In this document: in pieces, positions 18,819 through 27,321 of the stretch
Layout of the letters: each line of letters begins with the position of its first letter
How positions within the stretch are numbered: position 1 is the first letter of the stretch
DNA from: Asaia bogorensis
GTDB taxonomy: Bacteria; Pseudomonadota; Alphaproteobacteria; Acetobacterales; Acetobacteraceae
NCBI RefSeq assembly: GCF_900465345.1
Contig: NZ_UEGO01000002.1
Coordinates: forward strand, 1-64,000
Direction of reading: 5' to 3'
DNA length: 64,000 nucleotides
The notes under the pieces: generated by a model
Database searches by the model: none
What the model was told of the DNA's origin: nothing
The model's input: only the letters and a program-made list of their open reading frames with translations
Made by a program: the position numbers and the translations under genes

Positions 18819-19319
18819 ATGACCCGTCTTTTTTCACGCCTGATTGCCCCGCCGCGCGTTCTTCAGGCCTTTTTTCCCTCATTCTTCATGGTCCTGACCG
18901 GTGCGACCCTGATCTGTGCCGCGTCGCTCAGCGCGGCTCATGCGGCGACGGTGGATGTCAGGATGCTAAGCCATGCGCCCGATGGTGGCCGTGGTTTTGA
19001 TCCTGCCATCGTCCACATCCATACGGGCGATACGGTGCATTTCATCGCTGCCGACCCCGGTCATAACGTGCAGTCGATTCCCGGTATGCTGCCTGAGGGT
19101 GCGGCCCCCTTCACCGGCCCCATGGGTCATGATCTGAACGTGACGTTCAGCAAGCCGGGCCTGTATGGTTATAAATGCCTGCCCCATTACTGGATGGGTA
19201 TGGTGGGTATGGTCGTGGTCGACAAACCGGAGAATGAAGCGGCGGCCAAGGCTGTGTCGCAGCCCGGTGCAGCGGCAATACGGTTCAGAAAGCTTTTCGA
19301 CACGCTCGATCGAGGTTGA
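18819..19319 (+). CDS. pseudoazurin-type blue copper protein
   Basis: Small periplasmic type-1 copper electron carrier, 166 residues. A signal peptide ends near SAAHA (about residue 42). The copper ligands of the cupredoxin fold are visible: His82 in DPGHNVQSIP and Cys120-x2-His123-x4-Met128 in YKCLPHYWMGMVGM. GHNV and GLYGYKC are characteristic of the pseudoazurin/amicyanin group. A C-terminal extension of about 30 residues follows the domain. It starts 138 nt after katG and ends 4 nt before a cytochrome b561 gene, so it probably passes electrons between that membrane protein and a periplasmic acceptor. Confidence 0.88.
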   Translation: MTRLFSRLIAPPRVLQAFFPSFFMVLTGATLICAASLSAAHAATVDVRMLSHAPDGGRGFDPAIVHIHTGDTVHFIAADPGHNVQSIPGMLPEGAAPFTGPMGHDLNVTFSKPGLYGYKCLPHYWMGMVGMVVVDKPENEAAAKAVSQPGAAAIRFRKLFDTLDRG

Positions 19320-19323
19320 CCCG

Positions 19324-19920
19324 ATGGCGGTCAGGCAGGGTGGCATGACGTATCATGCGTCAATGCGCGAAAGGCCACCGCACTATACCTTCGTGGCCAT
19401 TCTGCTGCACTGGTGCCTCGCCCTGCTCGTGACCGGGCAGATCCTGCTCGGGTTTGCGATGGATCGTGCGGGGTTGCCTGACACTGCGGCGTTTTCGGTT
19501 TTCCAGATTCATCGTGCTCTGGGTGTGGTCATCCTGCTGCTGGTCGCGCTGCGCGTGATCTGGCGCCTCAGGCACAAGCCGCCACCCCATCCCCTCGGGA
19601 CCAGTATCTGGCAGGCGCGGCTTGCCGATGCGATGCATGGGATGCTCTATATTTTGCAGCTTCTTGCCCCCGTTTCGGGTTGGGCCCTGGCTTCCTGCGC
19701 TACGCTGGAACTGCCGCTCTCGATTTTCGGGTGGTTCGACTGGCCACTCCTGCCTCTCGCTCACACTGACAAGAACGAAGTGGTATTCCGTAACCTGCAT
19801 CACGCCGTTGTCTGGGGTTTTGCGGCGATGATCCTGTTGCATGGTCTGGCGGCTCTGTATCACCTGATCCGGCGTGACGGGGTGGTGCGGCGTATTTTGT
19901 CTCCTTGGTCAGATTTATAG
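19324..19920 (+). CDS. cytochrome b561 family membrane protein
   Basis: Di-heme b-type membrane cytochrome, 198 residues from ATG 19324; internal ATGs at 19345 and 19363 are possible starts. Four hydrophobic segments (about residues 20-40, 55-75, 95-120, 155-180) carry the expected heme-ligand histidines: HWCLALLVTGQ, QIHRALGVVI, HHAVVWG and LLHGLAALYH. Such proteins oxidise quinol and reduce a periplasmic partner. The gene is 4 nt behind the pseudoazurin gene, so quinol to cytochrome b561 to pseudoazurin is the natural reading, with the exported KatG as possible end point. Confidence 0.88.
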   Translation: MAVRQGGMTYHASMRERPPHYTFVAILLHWCLALLVTGQILLGFAMDRAGLPDTAAFSVFQIHRALGVVILLLVALRVIWRLRHKPPPHPLGTSIWQARLADAMHGMLYILQLLAPVSGWALASCATLELPLSIFGWFDWPLLPLAHTDKNEVVFRNLHHAVVWGFAAMILLHGLAALYHLIRRDGVVRRILSPWSDL

Positions 19921-20061
19921 TTCTGCACCACAATATTATATGCCGCATATTGTATATATTTATTTGTAAAATAACATCTTGTTGTAGATAATGAATATTG
20001 TAATGTCAGAACAATGAAATTTTTATAAACGGATATTGCTGGCGCGTCTTATTTCATATCC
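19921..20061. other. AT-rich intergenic region upstream of a receptor gene
   Basis: A strongly AT-rich stretch (especially 19930-20035) with no gene. It probably holds the promoter of the downstream receptor gene; no single -35/-10 pair or Fur box stands out to my reading. Confidence 0.4.
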
Positions 20062-20094
20062 CGGACCATCTTCCCGCAACCCTCGGATGGTCCG
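20062..20094 (+). promoter_or_regulatory. hairpin abutting the receptor start codon
   Basis: CGGACCATC (20062-20070) and GATGGTCCG (20086-20094) are exact reverse complements with a 15-nt loop, and the right arm ends at the base before the ATG. No clear Shine-Dalgarno sequence exists outside the stem, so initiation would require opening of this stem. It could be a translational control element; chance is possible. Confidence 0.45.
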
Positions 20095-22419
20095 ATGAAA
20101 AAATCGCTTCTGTTTGCCGTATCACTGATGTGCCTCGACAGCGTCCGTGCGCAGGCTGAGCCTAAACCTGTCAAACCTTCGCCCCGTCCCGTAGGGACAG
20201 CGAAACCTGTAGTGGCAACCAAAGAAGAGCAGGTGAAAGTATCGGGGCATCATCGTGAGGGCGGGGGTGGCATGATGGTGAAGCACCTTACCCCCAGGAC
20301 AATCAGCACGCTCACGGCTGATTTCATCGAAAAACAATCGCCTATGTCCACGCCAACGGGTCTGATTGCCAATCTGCCGGGGGTGGTCGGATCGAGTCAG
20401 GGGCCACTGACGGCCTCCTTCGAATCCTTCCACATACGCGGTCTGGACCGGACGGAAATCGGGGTGACCTATGAGGGCATACCGGCCGCCAATCCGTTTA
20501 CCTACAGTGTTTACACCCCGTCGATGGTCGATACCGAAAACATGGGATCGATTTCCGTCATGCAGGGTTCGGCAGACGTCAACGCCCCCGTCTACAACGC
20601 GGTCGGGGCGCAACTCTCGATGACATTACGCAAGCCTGCCACCCATCAGAACCTGTTCGCACAGGCATCTGGCGGGACACATAGCCTGAACAAGGAATTC
20701 GTTCGTTACGACACCGGTGAGATCGGTCATAGCGGGGTTTATGGCTTTGCCTCCGGGTCCTATTCGAGCGGCAATCTCTGGCGCGGGCCCGGATCGGTCA
20801 GCCGCTGGCATGTGGATGCCGCCCTGACCAAAAGCTGGAATACGCACAGCGATTCCGAGGCGATATTCGGCTATACCAAGTCCGATCAGACCTCGTGGCT
20901 TTATCCGACACTCGGCCAGTGGCGGACTTATGGTGTGGGGTACAATACCACGAAGGATCCGAGCTCGCCGGGCTTTTATGAAATCAACAAGCGCAATACC
21001 GGCACGGTTTTCGGCGCGCTCAAGAACCATTTCGGCTTCGATCATGGGCTGTCGCTCGATGCCACAGCCTATGGGGTCGAATTCAACGGCCCCTATTTCT
21101 GGGGCGCCAATGTGCCGGTTTCGGGGGGCTATATCGGCACACAGCGCTACGATCATCTCGATGGCTACGCGCCCTCATCGGCAACGCTCCGTACGGCTGT
21201 CCATCAGCCTTGGTTTACCTTGTCATCGGGGCTGAATCTGGTGGGAAGCTGGAAGCGCTCCTTCAATACGCTGAGCGTTTCCTACTGGTATTCGTACGCG
21301 AATGAATCCTCGAACCAGCGCTATTATCCGATCAATGCGCAAGGGCAGTGGACGCGCTCAACCGGCTATCTCACCGCGTTTGGCGGTATGCCGATCAATG
21401 AGGACCCCGAGAACGCCCTGCAACAGGCCAACACACTGGCGATCAATGACAAGGTGAGCCTCCTGAACGATCGTCTTGTGCTTGAGGCAGGGCTCAAGAC
21501 GGCCATGTTCAACCGGCAGTACACGATGGATCTGCCCGGTGCCACGCCCTATAAATCCGTGCGCAATGCGTTCATACCGGCCCCGCAATTTCTGGCGAGC
21601 TACAGGTTCGATCAGGCTAACCAGGTCTATATCAACGGCACGACAGGCTATCGCATGCCAAGCAGCCTGAACTCACAGGTTTCGATGTACAGCCATCTGA
21701 ATGGGCAGCCCACTTCCACCCCGCTCGATCCCTATGAGCCGGAATACATGATCGGCGAGGAAATCGGTTATCGTTACAGCGGCGCGATGATGGCGAATAT
21801 CGCCTATTTTCACTACAATATGACTCATCATCAGATCACGAGCGCAACCTATCAGCCTGGATCGACCAATATCGTGGCGCAGGTGATTGATGCGGGCGGG
21901 CAGGAAGCCAATGGCGTGCAGCTCGAACTTGCGACTCATCCCTGGCACCATCTGAGCGCCTATGCGTCGGGCCAGTACATGATGACGCGTATCGGCAATA
22001 ATATCGCCTATCAGGGGGATTATCTGCCTACCAAGGGCAAGCAGGAACCCGGCGCGCCAAAATTCCTTGCCACGATGGGGCTGAGTTATGACGACGGGAC
22101 CAATTTCGGAACCTTCAACCTGCGCTATTCGGACGCGCAATATGCCACGTTGATGAACGATCAAAGCATCCCGTCCTATATGACGGCCGATATCTCGCTT
22201 GGTCGCAACCTGCCGAAATTCGGGCATGTGCTGCCCAAGCTCATGCTCAATCTCATCAATATTTCCGACCAGCATTATCTGTCCGGTGTCTATGGCTACA
22301 CTGCTGCTGCCACAGCCCATCGCGGTGTTTATGGGAGTGGTCTGACGGGTTCTCAGCCGACCTATGACATCGGTTCGGGCTTTGCAGCAGTGGTCAGTCT
22401 GTCAGGCAATTACAATTGA
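20095..22419 (+). CDS. TonB-dependent outer membrane receptor
   Basis: Outer membrane transporter of 774 residues. The start MKKSLLFAVSLMCLDSVRAQA is a textbook signal peptide, which fixes the ATG at 20095. Plug features include EEQVKVSGHHREGGG, SPMSTPTGLIANLPGVVGSSQGP, FHIRGLDRTEIGVTYEGIPA and MGSISVMQGSADVNAPVYNAVGA. The barrel ends in LSGNYN. The weak ribosome site is enclosed by a perfect inverted repeat (20062-20094). It stands alone, with an oppositely oriented hydrolase gene behind it, so nothing nearby names its cargo. Confidence 0.9.
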   Translation: MKKSLLFAVSLMCLDSVRAQAEPKPVKPSPRPVGTAKPVVATKEEQVKVSGHHREGGGGMMVKHLTPRTISTLTADFIEKQSPMSTPTGLIANLPGVVGSSQGPLTASFESFHIRGLDRTEIGVTYEGIPAANPFTYSVYTPSMVDTENMGSISVMQGSADVNAPVYNAVGAQLSMTLRKPATHQNLFAQASGGTHSLNKEFVRYDTGEIGHSGVYGFASGSYSSGNLWRGPGSVSRWHVDAALTKSWNTHSDSEAIFGYTKSDQTSWLYPTLGQWRTYGVGYNTTKDPSSPGFYEINKRNTGTVFGALKNHFGFDHGLSLDATAYGVEFNGPYFWGANVPVSGGYIGTQRYDHLDGYAPSSATLRTAVHQPWFTLSSGLNLVGSWKRSFNTLSVSYWYSYANESSNQRYYPINAQGQWTRSTGYLTAFGGMPINEDPENALQQANTLAINDKVSLLNDRLVLEAGLKTAMFNRQYTMDLPGATPYKSVRNAFIPAPQFLASYRFDQANQVYINGTTGYRMPSSLNSQVSMYSHLNGQPTSTPLDPYEPEYMIGEEIGYRYSGAMMANIAYFHYNMTHHQITSATYQPGSTNIVAQVIDAGGQEANGVQLELATHPWHHLSAYASGQYMMTRIGNNIAYQGDYLPTKGKQEPGAPKFLATMGLSYDDGTNFGTFNLRYSDAQYATLMNDQSIPSYMTADISLGRNLPKFGHVLPKLMLNLINISDQHYLSGVYGYTAAATAHRGVYGSGLTGSQPTYDIGSGFAAVVSLSGNYN

Positions 22420-22434
22420 GCCGGGCGGGTATTT

Positions 22435-22462
22435 CGGGTTGCGGCGGCACGGCTGCGACCCG
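22435..22462 (+). terminator. weak hairpin after the receptor gene
   Basis: CGGGTTGCGG (22435-22444) can pair with CTGCGACCCG (22453-22462), allowing G-U pairs. It lies between two converging genes and could end transcription from either side; no T-run is present. Confidence 0.35.
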
Positions 22463-22469
22463 TTGCCTG

Positions 22470-23867
22470 TCATGGATGGGTCTGCGTCCTTATCCATTCG
22501 CTTACCGCTTTCAGAGCGCCCGGGTCGATGTCGTTTTCGATCAGGGCGTATTCACTCACATCCCCCGTCCCGGCTTTCTGAAGCAGGTGATTGAGACCGG
22601 GGAACTCGACGATGCGGGCGTGCGGGTTGCGTGACAGGGCTTTTTGCAAGGCGGGCCGATTGAGGTCGGGAGGAACCTGCCTGTCCTTGCTGCCCAGGGT
22701 GGCCAGAACAGGACAGCTCACCTGCGACAGAGCCACGGCCGGATCGTAGCGGTCGTAAAAGCGTATGGCAGGCAGGGTGAGATCATGCAGACTGTCCGGC
22801 AGGCCGGATTGCGTCCCGTTCAGGCGATTCCATGCGCTGTTCGCAGCTTGCTCGGCGGCGTTCTGGGATTGCTGTGGTGTCATGGCATCGAGCACCGTTT
22901 CAACCAGGACGTCGCTCCGATGTGAAACAGCGTCTGGCACATGCCGGGCCGCAGCAGCCCAGTGCCTCTGGGCGAGCATGATCTCTCGCCCCGGTACGGC
23001 CGGGGCTTCCAGCATGACGATAAAGCTGATTTGTCTATCATGGGCAGCAATCATCGCCGCGATGACGCCGCCCTCACTATGCCCCATGAGGCCGGTTCTT
23101 AGCGGATCGATATCATGGCGATGGCGCATGAAGCGAAGTGCAGCCGCGATATCCGAGGCGAAATCTTCTGTGGTGGCGGTCGTGACTGGGCCGGTCGAGC
23201 CCCCTCTCTGTCGGTCATCCAGACGCAGGACAGCGATGCCCTGACGGGTGAGCGTGTCGGCCCAGAGCAGGAAGGGCTTATGCCCTGCGATCGTCTCGTC
23301 GCGGTCCTGCAAACCAGAGCCGGTAATAAGGATGACAGCCGGAAAGGGGCCCTTGCCCTGAGGCAAGGTCAGCGTGCCGGTGAGATGGGACGGACCGGAC
23401 GGATTATCGAAAGCGACATCTTCGCTGCGATAAGGGAAAGGGGGGTGCGGTGTCTGCGGTCGCGAAGGTGCCGCACTTTCGGTCGCCGTTGCCATGCCGG
23501 TCGCTCGGGTCATGCGCAGGGGAAAGGAGGAGGATCCCTGTGACCATGTCCCCGCAAGAATATTGTCCGGTCCGCTCAGGGTGCCAACATAGCGGGCGGA
23601 AAGTCCGGGCAGGTCCAGGGTGAGTGTCTGTCCTTCCAGCGTGGCACGTTGAACAGGCAGACCAAAAGCAGACTGCGCGGGGCTATCGAGTGTGGCTGAC
23701 CACTCGCCTTGTGGTGCGCCAGCCCGCGGCGAGAGGTGTAGCACAAGTGGAAGGGACTGCCCCTGGGGCAGGGCGAGGGTGCCCTGCCAGTCGCCGGCAG
23801 GCGAGGGCGCCGCCGCAAGGGCTGTGCCCATGCCGCAGAGCGTCAGAAGAAGTCTTGCCAGCGCCAT
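22470..23867 (-). CDS. alpha/beta hydrolase, probably exported esterase/peptidase-like
   Basis: Serine hydrolase of 465 residues with a signal peptide (LARLLLTLCGMGTALAAAPSP). An N-terminal beta domain of about 130 residues precedes the hydrolase domain. Nucleophile elbow GHSEGG (about residue 265), Asp in GSKDRQVPPD (about 393) and His in GLNHLLQ (about 427) make a full triad; TGSGLQDRDETIAGHKPF supplies the oxyanion region. This two-domain layout occurs in periplasmic alpha/beta hydrolases of unknown substrate. It is convergent with the preceding receptor gene and has no obvious operon partner. Confidence 0.85.
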   Translation of the reverse strand: MALARLLLTLCGMGTALAAAPSPAGDWQGTLALPQGQSLPLVLHLSPRAGAPQGEWSATLDSPAQSAFGLPVQRATLEGQTLTLDLPGLSARYVGTLSGPDNILAGTWSQGSSSFPLRMTRATGMATATESAAPSRPQTPHPPFPYRSEDVAFDNPSGPSHLTGTLTLPQGKGPFPAVILITGSGLQDRDETIAGHKPFLLWADTLTRQGIAVLRLDDRQRGGSTGPVTTATTEDFASDIAAALRFMRHRHDIDPLRTGLMGHSEGGVIAAMIAAHDRQISFIVMLEAPAVPGREIMLAQRHWAAAARHVPDAVSHRSDVLVETVLDAMTPQQSQNAAEQAANSAWNRLNGTQSGLPDSLHDLTLPAIRFYDRYDPAVALSQVSCPVLATLGSKDRQVPPDLNRPALQKALSRNPHARIVEFPGLNHLLQKAGTGDVSEYALIENDIDPGALKAVSEWIRTQTHP

Positions 23868-24089
23868 GACCTAATACACTCCATGCCCGAACCCGGCCGA
23901 TGGCGAAGCCCGCCGTTACAGGTCACATCATGGAGCGATCATGGTCTGATGCAACGCGTTTTCCGACAGGGCGGGGGTGCGTCACGGGGTTATGAATACA
24001 AAACCATCGTGACACCGGGGCAGGAATCGAGGGTAGGGGCGAAGGCGTTGAGAGCCAGCCCATAACGCCTGATATCATGCGGGCTGGGC
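23868..24089. other. intergenic region between hydrolase and pgm genes
   Basis: About 220 nt of GC-rich sequence containing the hydrolase gene's upstream region on the minus strand. No coding frame is convincing and no clear promoter was recognised. Confidence 0.4.
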
Positions 24090-24121
24090 CCTCTCCGGTC
24101 AGAGGGTCGGGACCGGAGAGG
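24090..24121 (-). terminator. hairpin after pgm
   Basis: CCTCTCCGGTC (24090-24100) and GACCGGAGAGG (24111-24121) form a perfect 11-bp stem with a 10-nt loop, 10 nt beyond the pgm stop codon on the minus strand. It lacks a T-run but is a strong structure. Confidence 0.6.
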
Positions 24122-24131
24122 AGAAGAGGCT

Positions 24132-25778
24132 TCAGGCGTCGAACAGGGCCGAGATGGCGCTTTGGGCGTCTTTCTGGATCTGCTTCAGGTGATCCTCGCT
24201 TACGAAGCTCTCGGCATAGATCTTGTAGACATCCTCGGTGCCGGACGGGCGGGCAGCGAACCAGCCATTTTCCGTCGTGACCTTCAGCCCGCCAATCGGC
24301 GCATCATTGCCGGGTGCACGGGTCAGCTTGGCCAGAACCGCGTCACCGGCCAGATGGGTCATGGGCAGCTGTTCCGGCGTCAGCTTGGAGAGGATGGCTT
24401 TTTGGGCGGCGTTCGCTGCGGCATCGATGCGCTGATAGAAGGGAGCACCGAGCTCCGCCGTCAGAGCCTTGTAATGCTCGGACGGGGTCTTGCCGGTCAC
24501 CGCCGTGATTTCGGCTGCCAACAGCCCCAGGATCAGCCCATCCTTGTCGGTGGACCAGACGCTGCCATCGCGACGAAGGAACGACGCACCGGCGCTCTCC
24601 TCGCCACCGAAGCCGAGCGTGCCGTTATAGAGCCCGTCCACAAACCATTTGAAGCCAACCGGAACCTCGACCACCTTGCGGCCGATCTTGGTGGCCACGC
24701 GGTCGATCAGGGCTGAGCTGACCAGCGTTTTGCCGATGCCGGCATCCTGGCTCCAACCGGGTCGGTTGTTGAACAGGTACCAGATGGCGACGGCCAGATA
24801 ATGGTTCGGGTTCATCAGCCCGTCGGGACGCGAGACGATGCCATGACGATCGGCATCGGTATCGGTCGCAAAAGCCACATCGAACTGCGAACCCATGCCG
24901 ATCAGACGGGCCATGGCGTAGGGCGAGGAGCAATCCATACGGATCTGCCCATCCCAGTCAGCCGTCATGAAACCGAAGGTCGGGTCGAGTTCCGTGCTGA
25001 CGATCGTGGCCTTGAGGTCATACCGCTTGATGATGGCCGGCCAGTAATCCAGCGCCGCCCCACCCAGCGGATCGATGCCGATACGGATGGTGGAATTGCG
25101 GATGGCCTCCATGTCGATCACGGCACCCAGATCATCCACATAAGGCGTGATGAAATCATGGCCGCGCACACAATCGGCCTTGCGGGCCTCCTCATAGGGC
25201 AGGCGGTGCACGTCCTTGAGCCCTGCGGTCAGGAAAGCGTTGGCCTGATCCTGGATCACCTTGGTGATGTCGGTGTCGGCCGGGCCACCATGAGGGGGAT
25301 TGTATTTGAAGCCGCCATCGATGGGCGGATTATGCGAAGGCGTGATGACCACACCATCGGCCAGCCCTTCGCTGCGTCCCTTGTTGTAGGTCAGGATGGC
25401 ATGCGAGACGACAGGCGTAGGGGTAAAGCGGCTGTTGCAGTCGATGCGGACTTCCACACCATGCGCGGCAAAGACTTCGATGGCGGAGCGCTGTGCCGGG
25501 TCGGACAGCGCATGGGAGTCGATGCCGATGAATAGCGGTCCCGTGATACCCTTGTCCTTGCGATAGCGGCAGATGGCTTCCGCAATGGCGAGGATGTGGT
25601 TCTCGTTGAAGCTGGTATGGAGCGACGACCCACGATGACCCGATGTGCCGAACGACACGCGCTGCGCGGCAATAGCCGGGTCAGGCTTGCGGTTATAGTA
25701 AGCCCCGATGAGCGCCGGAATATCGGCGAGGGCGGAGGGGTCCAGCGTCTTGCCGGCGAGAGGGCTGACAGCAGTCAT
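24132..25778 (-). CDS. pgm: phosphoglucomutase (alpha-D-glucose-phosphate-specific)
   Basis: Interconverts glucose-1-phosphate and glucose-6-phosphate for sugar-nucleotide, glycan and storage metabolism; cytosolic; 548 residues as in the Pgm family. The phosphoserine loop [20 protein letters not shown] (about residues 140-160), the metal loop [10 protein letters not shown] (about 305), the sugar-specificity loop [16 protein letters not shown] (about 395) and the phosphate-binding [16 protein letters not shown] (about 510) are all present. Monocistronic, with a strong hairpin directly after it. Confidence 0.95.
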   Translation of the reverse strand: MTAVSPLAGKTLDPSALADIPALIGAYYNRKPDPAIAAQRVSFGTSGHRGSSLHTSFNENHILAIAEAICRYRKDKGITGPLFIGIDSHALSDPAQRSAIEVFAAHGVEVRIDCNSRFTPTPVVSHAILTYNKGRSEGLADGVVITPSHNPPIDGGFKYNPPHGGPADTDITKVIQDQANAFLTAGLKDVHRLPYEEARKADCVRGHDFITPYVDDLGAVIDMEAIRNSTIRIGIDPLGGAALDYWPAIIKRYDLKATIVSTELDPTFGFMTADWDGQIRMDCSSPYAMARLIGMGSQFDVAFATDTDADRHGIVSRPDGLMNPNHYLAVAIWYLFNNRPGWSQDAGIGKTLVSSALIDRVATKIGRKVVEVPVGFKWFVDGLYNGTLGFGGEESAGASFLRRDGSVWSTDKDGLILGLLAAEITAVTGKTPSEHYKALTAELGAPFYQRIDAAANAAQKAILSKLTPEQLPMTHLAGDAVLAKLTRAPGNDAPIGGLKVTTENGWFAARPSGTEDVYKIYAESFVSEDHLKQIQKDAQSAISALFDA

Positions 25779-26022
25779 GGGTATCCGGGTCCTTGATCTT
25801 GCAGACGGTTTTGACCTTTTCAGGTGACACCGCCCGATGGCACCGAGTCAATGCGGCGAAAGCCACACCTAGGCACTTCACATGGCCGTTATGAGGCAGG
25901 CGAGACCTTGATCGCACAACAAGGCGTGCTGACAATAACTTGATACAAAACTGTTCCCGTCCGGATTACGATGCGGAACGTTCCTGGGATGGCAACAGGA
26001 ACGGCAACGCTCACAGGACGAT

Positions 26023-27213
26023 ATGATGGAACTCAAGATGCCCCTCGCTCGCCGAGGGTTTCTGACGACGGCGCTGGGTGGCGCTGTCTGCGCTGCCCTG
26101 CCGGCACGCGCCGCCACGGATGTCACGGCATCACCGCCGAGCGTGATCAGCCAGCCGCCACGCCAATGGGGGGCGTCGGCAGGACCGGCCTATTTCCCGG
26201 ACCCGGATGTAATCGCGCTCGATCCGTCTTTCAGTAACCTCACCTATTTCGCAGCCCCCATACGGCGCATCTATGACGAGGGCGACTGGACCGAGGGCCC
26301 TGCATGGAGCAGCGAGGGGCGTTATCTGGTTTTCAGTGACGTCGTACAGTCCAAGGCACTGCGCTATATCTGGGAGACGGGCGAAGTCACCGAGTTCCGT
26401 CCTGACAGTTATGCAGCCAACGGCAATTGCTTCGATTTCCAGGGACGGTTGATCACCTGTCAGGACTTCTTCCGTCGCGTCGTTCGCTTCGAGCATGATG
26501 GCAGCGTGACCGTGCTTGCCGATAAGTTCGAGGGCAAGGGCCTCAACTCTCCCAACGATGTTGTACCTCACCCCGATGGCAGCATCTGGTTTACCGATCC
26601 GGGCTACGGAACCAACATTTCCGAAGGTCATGCCGACGAACCGGGTGGCCCCACCAATCCTGATGGCAAGATCAAGTGGAAGATCGGTCGTGAGCTGATT
26701 GGCGAGATCGGCGGTGTCAGGCGCCAGCAGGATCACGTGTTCCGCCTTGCCCCGGATGGCACGCTCAAGGCTGTGCTGATGGAAAAGGACGTGACCTGCC
26801 CGAATGGTCTGGCCTTCTCCCCCGATTTCAAGAAGCTCTATATCGCCTCGACCCCGGCTGGGCCGGGTCAGAAAAAGGGCGGTGACCAGGCTATTCACGT
26901 GTTCGATGTGCAGGGTGACAGTCTGGCCAATGGGCGTGTTTTTGCTGACATGCGCTTTCACGGCGCGCAAATGAACCCTGACGGGTTCAGGGCCGATGTT
27001 TTCGGCAATCTGTGGTGTGGCGTGACAGGGCCGCTTGGTCTGTGCGGTGTGTTCGTCTTCAGCCCGCAGGGCGTGCTGCTCGGCCGTATCCGCCTGCCGC
27101 AGGGCTGCTCGAACCTGACCTTTGCTGGTCCGAAGCGCGATCATATCGTGATGTGTGCGGGAAGCGCACTTTATATGCTTCAGGTTGGTGTGCAGGGCGC
27201 CGCTTCGTCCTGA
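26023..27213 (+). CDS. SMP-30/gluconolactonase family protein with TAT signal
   Basis: Six-bladed beta-propeller lactonase-like protein, 396 residues. The N-terminus holds a twin-arginine motif (LARRGFLTTALGGAVCAALPARA), so it is exported folded to the periplasm. Metal-site residues of the family appear as Glu in WTEGPAWSSEG, Asn in LNSPNDVVPHPDGSIWFTDPGYG and Asn/Asp in CPNGLAFSPDFKKLY. Acetic acid bacteria oxidise sugars to lactones in the periplasm, so hydrolysis of gluconolactone-like products is a good guess. Starts at 26026 or 26038 are also possible. Monocistronic. Confidence 0.85.
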   Translation: MMELKMPLARRGFLTTALGGAVCAALPARAATDVTASPPSVISQPPRQWGASAGPAYFPDPDVIALDPSFSNLTYFAAPIRRIYDEGDWTEGPAWSSEGRYLVFSDVVQSKALRYIWETGEVTEFRPDSYAANGNCFDFQGRLITCQDFFRRVVRFEHDGSVTVLADKFEGKGLNSPNDVVPHPDGSIWFTDPGYGTNISEGHADEPGGPTNPDGKIKWKIGRELIGEIGGVRRQQDHVFRLAPDGTLKAVLMEKDVTCPNGLAFSPDFKKLYIASTPAGPGQKKGGDQAIHVFDVQGDSLANGRVFADMRFHGAQMNPDGFRADVFGNLWCGVTGPLGLCGVFVFSPQGVLLGRIRLPQGCSNLTFAGPKRDHIVMCAGSALYMLQVGVQGAASS

Positions 27214-27258
27214 CTTCTTGTTTACAAAAAGAATAATATGATTGTTTTATAATAAAAA

Positions 27259-27321
27259 TATGACCTGACCAAAATATTGTGCTACTATAATGCAAACACA
27301 ATAAAAAACGGACAGGTCATA
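27259..27321 (+). promoter_or_regulatory. inverted repeat covering ribosome site and start codon
   Basis: TATGACCTG (27259-27267) is an exact reverse complement of CAGGTCATA (27313-27321). The right arm contains the AGG ribosome site and the first base of the ATG at 27321. Pairing would hide the start, with a 45-nt AT-rich loop between. Seen in sequence; a role in translation control is inferred. Confidence 0.4.
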
